A stretch of DNA of 64,000 nucleotides from Dastarcus helophoroides (lineage: Eukaryota; Arthropoda; Insecta; Coleoptera; Bothrideridae), in assembly GCA_028583605.1 (NCBI GenBank), contig CM053328.1, forward strand, positions 8,758,782 through 8,822,781, read 5' to 3'. Shown in pieces: positions 10,198-21,109 of this stretch. The position numbers and the translations under genes were made by a program. Under the pieces are notes generated by a model. It had not been told where the DNA came from. It worked only from the letters and a program-made list of their open reading frames with translations, and ran no database searches. Numbering within the stretch: the first letter of the stretch is position 1; each line of letters starts with the position of its first letter.

Positions 10198-13100
10198 TTA
10201 TTATGTATTTAAAATTTTTTATTTTAAATTTTGAACCAAAAATAAAATTCTTATCTTTATGTATATTTCTAGTTTAAACTTCAAATTTTCAGTTCCATGA
10301 AGACAACTTTCTTTACATAAATTTCCTTTTTTTCGAACCTATAGTTTTTTTAATTTCGTATTTTAATTCAAAATCTCTAGAAAAAAATGAAGAATTTTAA
10401 AAAAAATATTTTTAAAAATATACCAATTTTAAAGTTAATAAAAATTTCCAAATTAAAACCAGAAATAGAATTCTCAAAATTTCAAGCCTAATTTCCGAAT
10501 GTGGAATATTTCAGGAGTTGTCAGTTTTTGAGTAAGCAAATCTTAATACCTACCATACAACCAGAAATTAGAAATTTTCATCAAAATTTCGTATTTAAAT
10601 TTGAAAATTGCGAATTTTTTAATTCCAAATTTTCTAAGAAACCATAAATCTTTCCTAAAATTTTGATTTTATTTTTATACATTTTAGTTTTTACCCCAAA
10701 TCCGAACTTCAATTTTAAATTTTTATCGAAAATTTGAACATTTTTTATAAATATTTAAAATCAAAGTAAACATTTTTAGAATTTTAAGTTTAACTTTAAA
10801 ATGTTTAAGTTTTTCTCCAATGTATATCCGTAACTTCGAACTCAAAACACTTTTTTACAAAATTCGGGAAACTCGACTTTTTAATGAAGATTTAAACTTT
10901 TTATAAAAATGTCGATATTATTCAAAATTTCGACTATTAAAAATTTTGATATTTTCTCAGAATTCATCTGCTTTTCAAAATTTCGATTTTTTTGAAAATT
11001 TGGAATTTTTTGACAATTTCGTTTTTTAAAATATTTTATCTCTTTTTGAAAATTCAGTAGCACTTCAAAAATTTTTGAAACTGGGAAATTTGGCCTGACC
11101 GTTTTCAAAAATTCGAATTTTTTCAAAATTTCGTTTTTTTTTGAAAATTGGAATGTATTTTGAAAATTTTGGTTTTTATGAAAATCTCAACAATTTTCAA
11201 AAATTCGAATCCTAATTTCTTGGAAATGTTAATTGCTTTTTAAAAACTTTTTTTGGCTTTTCTAAAAATTTTGACTTTAAAAAATCTCCTTATTTTTAAA
11301 AAATCCATCTGTAATTTTCGAGTTTTTGTTTAATATTTCGATGTTTTTCAATTGTCGATTATTTTTTTTTTTAATTCTGACTATTCTAAGAGTTCAACTC
11401 TTTTAAAAATACATTTTTAAAATTTTTCCAACATTTGACTTTTATGTTTTTTCAATTTATTTAACATTTCTTCGGCCCAGTTTGCAAATATTTAAATTTT
11501 TATTTCTAAACTGGGCCGAAGAAATGTTAAATAAATTGAAAAAAACATAATATTTCCGGTCAATAAGGGTCTACCATGAAGAATTTGACTTTTAATTTCT
11601 TGAAAATGTTAATTTCTTTTTAAAAATTGTTTATGGCTTTTTTAAAAATTTGGACATTTATAAAATCTTTTTTTAAATTGTAATTTTCGAATTTTTTATG
11701 AAAATTCGGATGTTTTTTAATTGTCGATTATTTTTTTAATTCTGACTTTAATTTCAACTCTTTTGAAAATCCAAATATTTTCAAATCACATTTTTTAAAA
11801 TCTCATCTATTTTTGAAATTTTTGGCCATTTCTTAAAATTTAGAATTTTGTTTTTTAAATCCCTACTTGTTTAGAATCACATTAAAATTAAAAGAGAACG
11901 ACTTTTAAAAAAGTTTGGTTTTTTGGAAATTTCGTTTGTTAATACAAAAATTTAAATTTGTTTTTTAAATTTCAGCAACTTTTAAAATTTCTAAATTGTC
12001 TTGAAAATTGTGGCTGTTTTTTAAATCTTGATTTTCTTTTTGAACATTTCGATATTTTTCAATTTTTGACATTATATCAAAATTTTGTCCTTTTGAAATA
12101 ATTGGTTTTTTTTCGAAAATTTTTACATTTTTTAAAAATCTTCACCTTCGTCAAAATTACGATTTAGCTTCAAATGACTTCAAAAATTTCACATTTTTTT
12201 TAAAACTGGATTTTTTCAAATTTCTTTCAAAATGTTAACTTTTTATTAAAATCTTGATATTTTTCATAATTTTGACTATGACAATTTTATTTCAAAATTG
12301 ATCTGTTAAAATTTAGACTTTTTCAAATGGAGATCTTTTCAAAATTTCGTTTTTTAAAAAATTTTGAATTCTATTGAAATTCTTTTTAAATTAGTGCGAC
12401 TTTCCGACTTTTAAAAAGTTAAGCATCCTTTACAAAATGTTGCTGACTTTCTTAAAGAATTTTATTGCAACTTTTCCTAAAAAACCAGATGTTTGTTGAA
12501 AATTTTATTGTTTAAGAAAATTTCGACATTCAAAATTCAACCTTTTTTTAAAGTTTCCCAAAATGTTAAGTTCTTTTTCAAATTGTCTTGAAAATTTTGA
12601 CCTTTTTCGAAATTTCGGTTTTCATTTTGAATATTCCGATATTTTTCAATTTTAAACATATCAAAATTTTGTCCTCTTGAAATATTGGTTTTTTTTGAAA
12701 ATTTTCAACTTTTTTAAAAATCTTTACTTTGGTCAAAATTATGATTTATCTTGAAATGACTTCAAAAATTTCACATTATTTTTAATTGGATTTTTTCAAA
12801 TTTCTTTTAAAATGTTATGTTTTTATAGAAATGTTGATATTTTTCTTAATTTTGACTATTAAAATTTTGATTTAAAATTGATGTGTTAAAATTTACTCTT
12901 TCAAAAAGAAATTTTTTGAAAATTTCGTTTTTTAAAAGAATTTCACTTCTTTTAAAATTCTTTTAAATTAGTGAGACTGTCAGACTTTTATAAAGTTTAG
13001 TATTTTTACAAAATTTTATTGACTTTTTTAAGGAGTTTTATTGCAACTCTTTTTGAAAAACCAGATCTTTGTTGAAAATTTTATTATTTAAGAAAATTTC

Positions 13101-14870
13101 AGCATCAAAATTCAAGGTTTTTTAAAATTTTTCCAAAATTTAAGTTCTTTTTCGAAATCTTGGCTTTTTTAAAAATTTTAACATTTTAAAATTCGTTTAT
13201 TTTCAAAATTGCAAAATTTTGTATTAAACCAATTACCTTTATAAATTTTAGTTTTTCTCGAAATTTTCAAGTTTCTCTCAAATCCTGGGTTTAATCTTGC
13301 TTTTTTATCTAATATTTGAAGCATTTTTTATAAAATATTTGAGATTAAAGGGAGAATTTTTTAAATTTTTAGTTTAACTTAGAAATGTTGAAGTTTTTCT
13401 CCAACGTAGGGCTGTAGTCTGGAAATGTCTATTCTTTTTAAAATACCCCGATTTTTTTAATATTTTGACCTTTCTAGAAATATATGAATTCTTTTGAAAA
13501 TTTGGACTTCTTTGAAAATTTCGAGGCTTCTTATGATTTTAATTCAAATATTTCTCTTTTTGTTTTATTTTTGCCCTTAAGTAGAAATATAGCATTTCTG
13601 AAAATTTCGACATTTTTCGAAAATTCATCTTTTTCAAAATTTTGAAAATTTTTCGTACTTTTGAATGTTTTCAAAATTTTGTTTTTTATAAAATGTTGAC
13701 ATTTTTTAGATTTTTGTACTTATTGGAAAGTTGTGGCTTCAAATTTCTGATCATTTTTCAATATTTCGATTTTTTCAAAAATTAGATACAAATATTTTCA
13801 AAACATAGTTATTTTGAAAATTTTGAATTTTTTTATAAATTTCTTATAAAAATTCCGATCTTTTTCAAAATTTCAACTTGTTCCAAAATTTTAACCTTTT
13901 TGAATATTTCGACTCTTCAGAACTTTGACTTTTCTAAAAATTTAGAATTTTTTGAATATCCCAAGTTGCATTTCAAAATCTGTTTATCAAAATTTTGAAA
14001 ATTCTTCACAATTTTTGAATTATTGTGAACATATTGTTTTTAAATATTTTGGATTCTTTTGAAAATTACGTTGTCTTTTTTGGATTTTGAATTTTTCGGA
14101 AAGTTTTGATTTGTTTATATTTTTCTTGAAATTTTTAACTATACTTCAGTAGTTCGATGGTTTTAAAAATTGAATGTACATTTTTTCTAAACTTAATTTT
14201 TTTGAATATTTTAATTATTTTTGAAAAAATGTTAGCTTTTTGAATTGACATTTCTCAAAATTTCATCTTTTTACATTCTAACTTTTTTGTAAACTTTTTA
14301 AAATTTTGATTTTTCTAAAAATTTGGAATTTTATGGAAATCTCGTCTTATTTTTTATACTTTAAATAAAACATTTTGTCTACTTTTTGTTGGTGAAAAAT
14401 TTCAATAATTCTGGAAATAAATCCTATTTTTTAGAAATGAAAAAAGTCAAAATTCAGAAATGGCTAAATTTCAAGGAAAAAAGCCGAATATGGGAAAGAA
14501 GCAAGGAAAAAAGTGACAAATTTTGAACATAATGCTTCTCAAAATTTTAAGTTATTTTTCAAAATATTTTTTAAAAATTTTTGACATTTTTGCAATTTGC
14601 CTATTTTTCAAAATTCTAAAATTTTTCATTAAACCAAATTTTATTTGTATAAATTTTAGTTTTTCTCGAAATTTCAAGTTTTTCTTTAACTCCTTGCTTT
14701 TTTATCTAATTTTTTTTTAAATTTTAATTTTCAAACGTAATTTTTGCTTCAAATACCGTAGATTTTGTTTTTAAATGAAAATTTTGAGGAAAAAAAAATA
14801 TAGGTTTAAATTCGAAAAGAAAATAATTTTCATTTCATAACACATAATTAAAAAAAGTGGTGGCAGAAAA
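10198..14870. repeat. Large AT-rich quasi-repeat block, T-run strand on top
   Basis: Nearly 4.7 kb of TTTTTNAAAATTTCGAC-type units with irregular spacing, punctuated by A-tracts. There is no TE domain and every ORF is low-complexity (F, L, K, N, I rich). Some local duplication is visible: the stretch at about 12040-12560 (CAATTTTTGACATTATATC, then TCGTCAAAATTACGATTTA, then GTTGAAAATTTTATTG) is repeated in the same order at about 12640-13090, roughly 600 bp apart. Confidence 0.7.
11440..11590. repeat. Collapsed family A copy forming a perfect-looking hairpin
   Basis: CAATTTATTTAACATTTCTT with the following CGGCCCAGTTT (about 11452-11482) is followed after a 24-base spacer by its reverse complement, AAACTGGGCCGAAGAAATG with TTAAATAAATTG (about 11507-11540). 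The arms are about 40 bp and appear free of mismatches. Sequence on the right (ATATTTCCGGTCAATAAGGG, TCTACCATGAAGAA) matches the end of family A at 3.58 kb and the inverted fragment at 48.07 kb. The central ribozyme-like portion is absent. Confidence 0.75.
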
Positions 14871-15190
14871 GCCATCAATTTGAAAAAAAAAATGTTTTAT
14901 ATGCCTGGGGCTTAAAGGCAAATCTTCAAGTTTTTGCTAGTAATTTTGACTTTAATCTTAAAACATCAACTTTTTTCTCGAAATTCCAAGATTAAAGTCA
15001 AAAATTCAACTTTAATTTCGACTTTAATGTACAAATTTCGAGAAAAAAGTCGACATTTTGCCTAACCTAAGTAATGTGTTTACATACAGTTTGAGATTCA
15101 ATTAAAAATTTTAACTTTAATCTCGAAATTTCTAGAAAAACGTCGAAAATTTTGAAAAGGCGAAATTTCAAAATGACGAAATTTCAAAAT
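14871..15190. other. AT-rich non-coding DNA
   Basis: Short alternating AAAGTCAAAAT and ATTTTGACTTTAAT blocks around 14945-15010 can pair with one another. No gene. Confidence 0.4.
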
Positions 15191-15469
15191 TTGAAATACA
15201 AATGTTGTTTCCTTAAACCAAGAAGGATTAAAAAATACAACAAAGGTTGCTCTAACGCGTTTCGACAGCCAAGCTATCATCTTCAGAGAGATAGTGATAG
15301 AGATAGTATCTATGTGAAGACGATATCTTGGCTGTCGAAAGACGATAGCTTGGCTGTCGAAACGCGTTAGGGCAACCTTTGTTGTGTTTTTTAATCCTTC
15401 TTGGTTTAAGGGGACAAGATTTGTATTTCAATTTTTAAAGATAACCAAGGACCATCCGTTCCACTAAAA
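15191..15469. repeat. Foldback repeat family B, copy 4 (best two-armed copy)
   Basis: Left arm 15191 to about 15292, central joint to about 15315, right arm to 15469. The left arm reads GAAATACAAATGTTG, CTTAAACCAAGAAGG, ACAACAAAGGTTGC then TCTAACGCGTTTCG; the right arm is its inverse, ending GATAACCAAGGACC. The right arm has a tandem duplication of its inner motif (GACGATATCTTGGCTGTCG then GACGATAGCTTGGCTGTCG). One well-formed hammerhead-like motif lies in the left arm, listed separately. Confidence 0.9.
15250..15290 (-). ncRNA. Hammerhead-like motif, family B (representative)
   Basis: On the minus strand: CTCT (15290-15287), CTGAAGA (15286-15280), an extra T (15279), stem II GATAGC/GCTGTC (15278-15273 with 15269-15264, one G-U pair), GAAA (15263-15260), CGCGT closing a two-base-pair stem III with A15260, T at the cleavage position (15254), and AGAG (15253-15250) pairing with CTCT. 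The topology equals a short-stem-III type I hammerhead except for the inserted U after CUGAAGA. The self-complementary ACGCGT would allow a dimer. Activity is uncertain because of the extra core base and the 4-bp stem I. Confidence 0.5.
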
Positions 15470-15649
15470 TTATGACGAAATTTCTAAGAAAATTCGAATT
15501 TTCGTGAAAAAAGTCGAATCTTCAAGATTAAGAGTCGAAATTTTAGATGTAATTTCGAATTTAAAAAAATATTCTTTTTAAATTACTGTCCTTTCTACAC
15601 CTTCCTAATTTTAAGTTTTTAATCTCACAATTAAATATTTAAAAAACAT

Positions 15650-15775
15650 CAGAAAAACATCGATGTATCGTTACCGAATACCGATGTTTGAGACATGGAT
15701 GTTTTATTAAAAAAAATATCGATATTTAAATATCGATGTTTTTTTGAACGATGTTTCATCCCTATGTTTGTGCGA
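15650..15775. repeat. ATCGATGTATCG-rich dispersed repeat, copy 2
   Basis: ACATCGATGTATCG, ATACCGATGTTT, ATATCGATATTTAAATATCG and a CATCCCTATG end. Same texture as 9.44-9.6 and 56.7-56.8 kb. The palindrome ATATCGATATTTAAATATCG with the adjoining ATG is self-complementary over most of its length. Confidence 0.5.
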
Positions 15776-16280
15776 TATTTCAATTTTTTCTTGAAATATC
15801 ATTTTTGTTGTTGAAACTCGACTTATGCTTTTGAAATTTCTACTTTTTCTCAAAATTCGTTTATTTTTTCAAGACTGTATTGAAATTTTAATAAAAATTG
15901 TTTGGAATAACATTTTTACGAAATTTAGAAAAAAATATTTCTTGTTAATTCCATTTTGACAATTTTTAATATCTGTTGTTGTTTTAATCGTTAATAAAGT
16001 TTAATAGTTATGAATTCCATTTTGTCAAAATGTATATAAAAGTGAAAATTCTGAGAAAAAAATATTTAGAAATTGTTATTTTTTTTGGTCTTAATTCGAT
16101 TTACTGTAGAAATTGTCTTTTCTCACAAAAATCGACTATTGGAGATTTTGACAATTTTCGAAGTTTTTGAAAAGTTCACTTTTTATTTTAAATTTGATGT
16201 TCTGAACTTTTTTCCAGAGTTAAGTTCTCCTTTCGAAATTTTGACCTTTAATCTGGAAATTCGATCTCTCCAGTCCATGT
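15776..16280. other. AT-rich DNA with a family C scrap
   Basis: About 15962-16013 (AATATCTGTTG, TTTAATCGTTAATA, AGTTTAATAGTTAT) matches the right end and flank of family C at 33278-33312. The remainder is quasi-repeat. The ORF at 16073-16282 is low-complexity and not accepted. Confidence 0.5.
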
Positions 16281-17434
16281 AGTTAAGTGAAAATATGCTT
16301 TGCTTTTTTGAGCCATCAATTTTTCAGTATCTGTTGCCTTTGGTAGTTGCTGGCTATAAAAAGGTTATGAAAGTCTCTTCTAGATTTAAAAAATACAAAA
16401 AGCATTTTAGATAAGTTATTATTTTTCTTTTTTCTGACAACATATTATCTCGTTTGGCTTCCAAAGCAATCAATTCGAGAACTGATACGATGCTATTAAA
16501 TTCCATATTTTCAACCCGGAAAATATACATTTTTATTGTCAACTTTTTTGATGAAAAACACCTGATCTTCGCCGCTACAAGAAAGTTAATTTCGTTGTCG
16601 TTCCTAAAATAAAGTATCGCCATATAAATGCTGATGTAATTTCATACCAAACAGATGTAATTCGCTGCCGTTAAGAAGCCCTATATCGAGCTTAATCCGG
16701 CGTCTCTTGAAATTCCCAGTTACTGGCTGGAAAATTAACTTCCAAGCGGCCAGTCTGTCGATGTCATTTTCTCTATTAACTCCCGACACTTCAGCTACTA
16801 GCTTATTTTTAATGCGTTCCCAAGATTCATACTAGGATAATTAGGTTAGAAGACAGTTTTATTGGAAATCGCTTCGCCTTCGACAGATTGGAAACTTAAA
16901 TAACGTCAGTGCTTAGCGTCGTTATTTAGTAAACTCGTCAACGCGACAAAATACGAATATTTTCAGGCACGTCCTGAAAAACTTTTTGCATTTATAGCTT
17001 CGTACGTGAGCAATAATTTCGACGATATAACAAGCTTCCTCGCGTTGCCCCCAACCTCCAACTCCATGACGTAAAGCCCCATTGAGAATTAGCACGTTTA
17101 AGAAGCTCTAATTGGGCACAGCTTATAATTTACAAATGAAATATGACAGTCGCTTCGAGTTGTAAATTTTTACAATGTATACGTTACCTGAAATTCTATC
17201 ATATGATCTCAACAACGTGTTTGCTAATGCAATTTCAGGCAACGAAATGTCTAACGTGATACAGGAAATAAACTTGTTCCGGGATCAGTAGTCTCAAGTG
17301 ACAACCTACCAAAGATTCCCGCTTGAGTTTAAGTTAAACATTTATATACATCAAGCGACAGGATGTCACTGAAAGAGAAGGTTTAATTAAGATATTTTCC
17401 TGCTTCTCATTTGCACTGCAGTTTATTTGGGGGC
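16281..17434. other. Single-copy-looking non-coding DNA, moderately GC-richer
   Basis: No repeat relationship to the rest of the window. About 16600-17120 has mixed complexity, for example GACAGTCGCTTCGAGTTG and GAAATCGCTTCGCCTTCG, and no TE domain. Two minus-strand ORFs (16354-16623 and 16604-16789) are open but match no family I know and lack clear splice signals. An unannotated exon or a conserved regulatory element is possible. Confidence 0.35.
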
Positions 17435-17562
17435 TGAAATACAAATCTTGTCACCTGCCACAAAAAACTATTAAAAAACATAACAAATATTTTTTGGTTT
17501 CAGGTGACAAGATTTGTATTTAAATTTTTGAAGATAACCAAGCACCAGTAGGTTCCAAAAAA
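17435..17562. repeat. Foldback repeat family B, copy 5 (outer ends only)
   Basis: The two outer ends face each other (GAAATACAAATCTTGTCACC and GGTGACAAGATTTGTATTTA) with only about 40 bases between. The inner hammerhead-like part is gone. Right end has GATAACCAAGCACCAG. This shows the family can survive as a simple hairpin of its ends. Confidence 0.8.
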
Positions 17563-18128
17563 AAAAAATTAAAAAATGGGGTTTGCTGCAAAACTGGATA
17601 TAAAGCGCATATTTTTTTAGGTGCACATCAAATATTACAAGCATCGAAATTTTGTCTTGAAGCTGGTCGATTACTTAAAATAAAATGTGATTGGATTATC
17701 TTAATTATTTTATTAACAAAAGAGATGTCATTTAACTTGCGTATTCTCCTGCGTGCTATAAATCTGGCAACAACGCCACCAGAAGTTTTCTCCTTGTTAT
17801 TGTTAAAGTCTAAACCAGGACTTTCCAATCAATGGTGCGCGCTTCCCTAGGAAGGCGTATAGGGATTATAAGGGGGGTCCAATATGTATTCGGGCACATT
17901 TCAACTTTTTCCGAAAATGTAGCTTTTTTCCAAAAAGTCGACCTATTTTGTTAATTTACCTGTTTTCAAAATTTCTTTTTTTTTAAATACCAGATTTTTA
18001 CTTCAAAATTTCGACTTTTTTCAATATTTGGATTATTTCAAAATGTCGACGTTATTAAAAAAATTGCTTTACTTTTCAAACCTTCGGTTTTTAAATTCTC
18101 AGTTTTTTGAAAAAGTAAAGATTTTTTT
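17563..18128. other. Non-coding DNA
   Basis: The first 300 bases look single-copy; the ORF at 17628-17828 (minus) has no recognisable domain. From about 17890 the quasi-repeat begins. Confidence 0.35.
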
Positions 18129-18220
18129 TTTGGCGGAACGGTCCTTGGCTATCTTCAAAAATTGAAATACAAATCTTGTTCCCTGAAACCAAGAAAGACC
18201 AAAACCACAACAAAGGTTGC
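18129..18220. repeat. Foldback repeat family B, copy 6 (left half)
   Basis: GCGGAACGGTCCTTGGCTAT, TTGAAATACAAATCTTG, CCTGAAACCAAGAAAG and ACAACAAAGGTTGC in family order, then the match stops before the hammerhead-like segment. Confidence 0.8.
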
Positions 18221-18565
18221 AAAGGAGTATTTTGAAAGGTTGACATTTTCTTCACAATTTTATTTGGGATTCATTTCATCAGAACTAGGATGCTTACAAT
18301 TTTCGATTTTTTTCTCAAAATTTCGATGTTTTTAAAATTGTTACTATTTTAAGATTTCGAATTTTTTGAAGGATTTGATCTCTTCGAAAATTTCGACCTT
18401 TTTTTCCAAATTTTAGAAATTCAGATTTTTTCTACAATTTCGATTTTTTTTTGAAAATCTGCACTTTCTTGATAATTTCGACATGTTTCAGAATTTCCAT
18501 TTTTTTTAAATTGTACAATTTATTTAAAAATTAACATTTGCCTTAATGTTAATATTTTAATTTTT
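18221..18565. repeat. AT-rich quasi-repeat block
   Basis: T-run/AAAATTTCGA units. No gene or RNA structure. Confidence 0.6.
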
Positions 18566-18715
18566 TTTTGATGGAACGTACTGGTCCTTGGCTATCTCGT
18601 TGCTCAAGTTTCTCTCTGAAGATGACAGCTTGGCTGTCGAAACGCGTTGAAGCAACCTTTTTGTGTTTTTTAATCTTTCTTGGTTTCAGGGGACAAGTTC
18701 GGTATTTCAATTTTT
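18566..18715. repeat. Foldback repeat family B, copy 7
   Basis: Outer end GATGGAACGTACTGGTCC, then a deleted left arm, then a full right half from CTCTCTGAAGATGACAG outward to GGGGACAAGTTCGG. It is the copy with the compensated stem II, listed separately. Confidence 0.85.
18612..18652 (+). ncRNA. Hammerhead-like motif, family B, with compensated stem II
   Basis: CTCT (18612-18615), CTGAAGA (18616-18622), extra T (18623), stem II GACAGC/GCTGTC (18624-18629 with 18633-18638), GAAA (18639-18642), CGCGTT (18643-18648). Compared with copies having GATAGC/GCTATC, the third pair has changed from U-A to C-G on both strands, so pairing is kept. Stem I partner here is GAAG, so stem I is weakened. The change could be selection for the fold, or mutation under past activity. 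Confidence 0.5.
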
Positions 18716-20250
18716 ATTATAAAATTTTGATTTTTTAAGTCACACTATTTTTTCAAAATCTCGATTTTTTTTCAAAACTTTTACTTTTCAAAAGATCAAT
18801 TATTTTAAAAATAATTTTTTAAAAAAATGTCATCTTTTCTAAAATTTATTTAAAGCTCTGTTTCTTCAAAATTGTTCGTTTGTAAAATTTTTGACTATTT
18901 TCCAAAGATTTTACCTATTTTTCAAAAAACTTGTCTTTTTTTAAAAATTGTAAATGTTTATTATTATTTGGAAATTTTTTAAAATTTTGACATTAAAACT
19001 ACAACGTTTTTCTGATTTTTGATCTTTTTTCCAAAATGTAAGCTTCTCTGCATATTTGGGCTTTTAAAAATGTCGACCATTTTCCAAAATTTACCCATTG
19101 TTCCAAATTTTGTGTTTTCCAAAAATTTAAAACTTTTTTCGAATTATCTCGAAACTTTTGTTTTTTTTTTTTAATTTTGATTGTTTTTCAAAAATTGCTC
19201 AATTAGAATACTTTTGGCTTTTTAAATTTCGTTTCTTGACATTCTCTTATTTTTTGCATTTTTTCACTATTTGTCAATATCTCGACTTTTTAAAATTAAA
19301 CAATTTCTTTTAAAAATTTCGTTTTTGTCGGATGTTTCGACTTTCTTGAAAATTACAATTTTTTATGAAAATTTTTATATTCCTTAAAATTTCATTTCAA
19401 AATTTTCATTTCCTTTCTTTAAATTTTCGCCTTTCTTTAAAAGTATCCTTTTATTATTTTAAAAAACTTGTTTTTATAAAAATTTTAATTTTTAGAATTC
19501 TGTTGTTTTGGTTTTTAAATTTTTCGGAAAATTAGATTTTTTTTTAAATTTCATCTGCTTTGAAATCATCTTCCAATATTTTTAATTTTTGTAAAATTAG
19601 ATATAGGTTTTGTCAAAACTTTCATTTTTTGAACATTGTTAATTTTATATTAAGAATATTAACTTTTTATAAAAATGTTGACGATTTTCAAAATTTTAAC
19701 TCATTTTAAACTTATTTTGGAATTTTTCGACTCTTCAAAATTTCTCAGAATTTTTCTAAATTTTGTCTTTTCCAAAAATTTAAACTTTTTTCGAAATATC
19801 TCGAGACTTTTGTTTATTTAATTTTGATTATTTTTCAAAATTTGCTCTTGGTTTTTTACTTCTGATTTTCTTGGCATTTTCCCATTTTTTGAATTTTTTG
19901 ACCATTTTTCAATAGCTCGATTTTTTTCAATCATACGATTTCTTTTTAAAATTTCGATTTCTTTTAAAATTTCGACTGTCTTAAAAATTTTACTTTTTTA
20001 TGAGGATATTTATATTTCTTAAAATTTCATTTCAAAATTTCCATTTTCTCTATTTAAATTTACGCCTTGCTTTGAAAGTACCCTTTAACTACTTTTAAAA
20101 TTTGGTTTTTATGAAAATTCGAATTTTTTTCAAAATTCTGTTTTTTTGGTCTTGATATTTTTCGAAAAATTTCGATCTCTTATTTAAACAGATTTTCCGG
20201 ACATTTTAACTGATTTTTCAGGGCTTGTCTTTTTCTTCAAATATTTTCTT
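18716..20250. repeat. AT-rich quasi-repeat block, T-run strand on top
   Basis: Same texture as 10.2-14.9 kb. About 19730-20100 repeats the content and order of about 19080-19460 (TTTCCAAAAATTTAAA, ATCTCGA with ACTTTTG, then TTCCTTAAAATTTCATTTC or a close variant, then AAAGTA with CC and TTT), so the block grew in part by segmental duplication of about 650 bp. Confidence 0.65.
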
Positions 20251-21109
20251 CAGATGTTCTACTTCGTGCATATGGCACGACTCATTTTCTAAACGAAGGG
20301 TTACCATTTTCAAAAAATGATGATTTTTGCAAAAGAATTTAAACCTCTAAAATTAGGTACAAAATTTAAAAAAGTGATTTTTTGAAGCGTTTTGAAAATA
20401 CGCGATTGTTAAAAGAGTTGAAAATTTGAAAAAAAGTCAATAATTTCGAAAGTTTAATTTTTAAAATGGATTTTTTCAAAAAAAATCAAAATTTTCAGAT
20501 AAGGTCGAGATTAAAGGAAAACAACAAAATTTCTTTACAAACTTAAACATTTTAAAAAATCGCAGTTTCTAAAAAAGCTAAAAATTTGTATTTAAAAAAT
20601 GAAATTTTCAAAAATATCGAATTTAAGAGTCAACATTTTTAGAAACTCACAATTTCAAAAAAATTATGCAATTGTGGCAAAAAGCTAGTACTTAAAAGAA
20701 ATCTGAGAATTTCAAACTACTAGAAATCTTCAAAAAAGCGACAAAACTTAAAAAAGTGGAAATTTTGAAAGAAAGTTTTTGAGATTTTTTAAAAAAGTAC
20801 AAATATTTAAAAAACGGCAGTTTTTAATAAAAGTCAAAGGTTAGAAAAAGCCAATATACCTTCAAAAGTTGAAATTATCAAACAAAGTTGAATTTTGTAA
20901 AAAAATTCAAAACTTTAAGATAAACTTTAAAATTGAAAAAAGGAGTTTTTTCGGAAAGCGATTTTTTAAGTGTTTTGAAAAATCGTAATTGTCAAAAGAG
21001 TTAAAAATTTGAAAACAGTCAATTATTTCGAAAGTTTCAAACATTTTTAAAATAAAGAAATTTTTTAAAACAAATCAAAATTTCCAAATAAGTTAAAAAA
21101 AATCAATTT
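20251..21109. repeat. Quasi-repeat block, A-run strand on top
   Basis: At about 20250-20300 a short non-repetitive stretch (CTTCGTGCATATGGCACGAC, which is itself self-complementary at TGCATATGGCA) separates T-run DNA on the left from A-run DNA on the right, so the strand of the quasi-repeat flips. From about 20940 the units resemble diverged monomers of the tandem array that follows. Confidence 0.6.

Noticed and set aside
16354..16789. Two adjacent minus-strand ORFs of 89 and 61 codons
   Set aside because: No family, no splice signals, different frames with overlap; kept only as a remark on a single-copy region.
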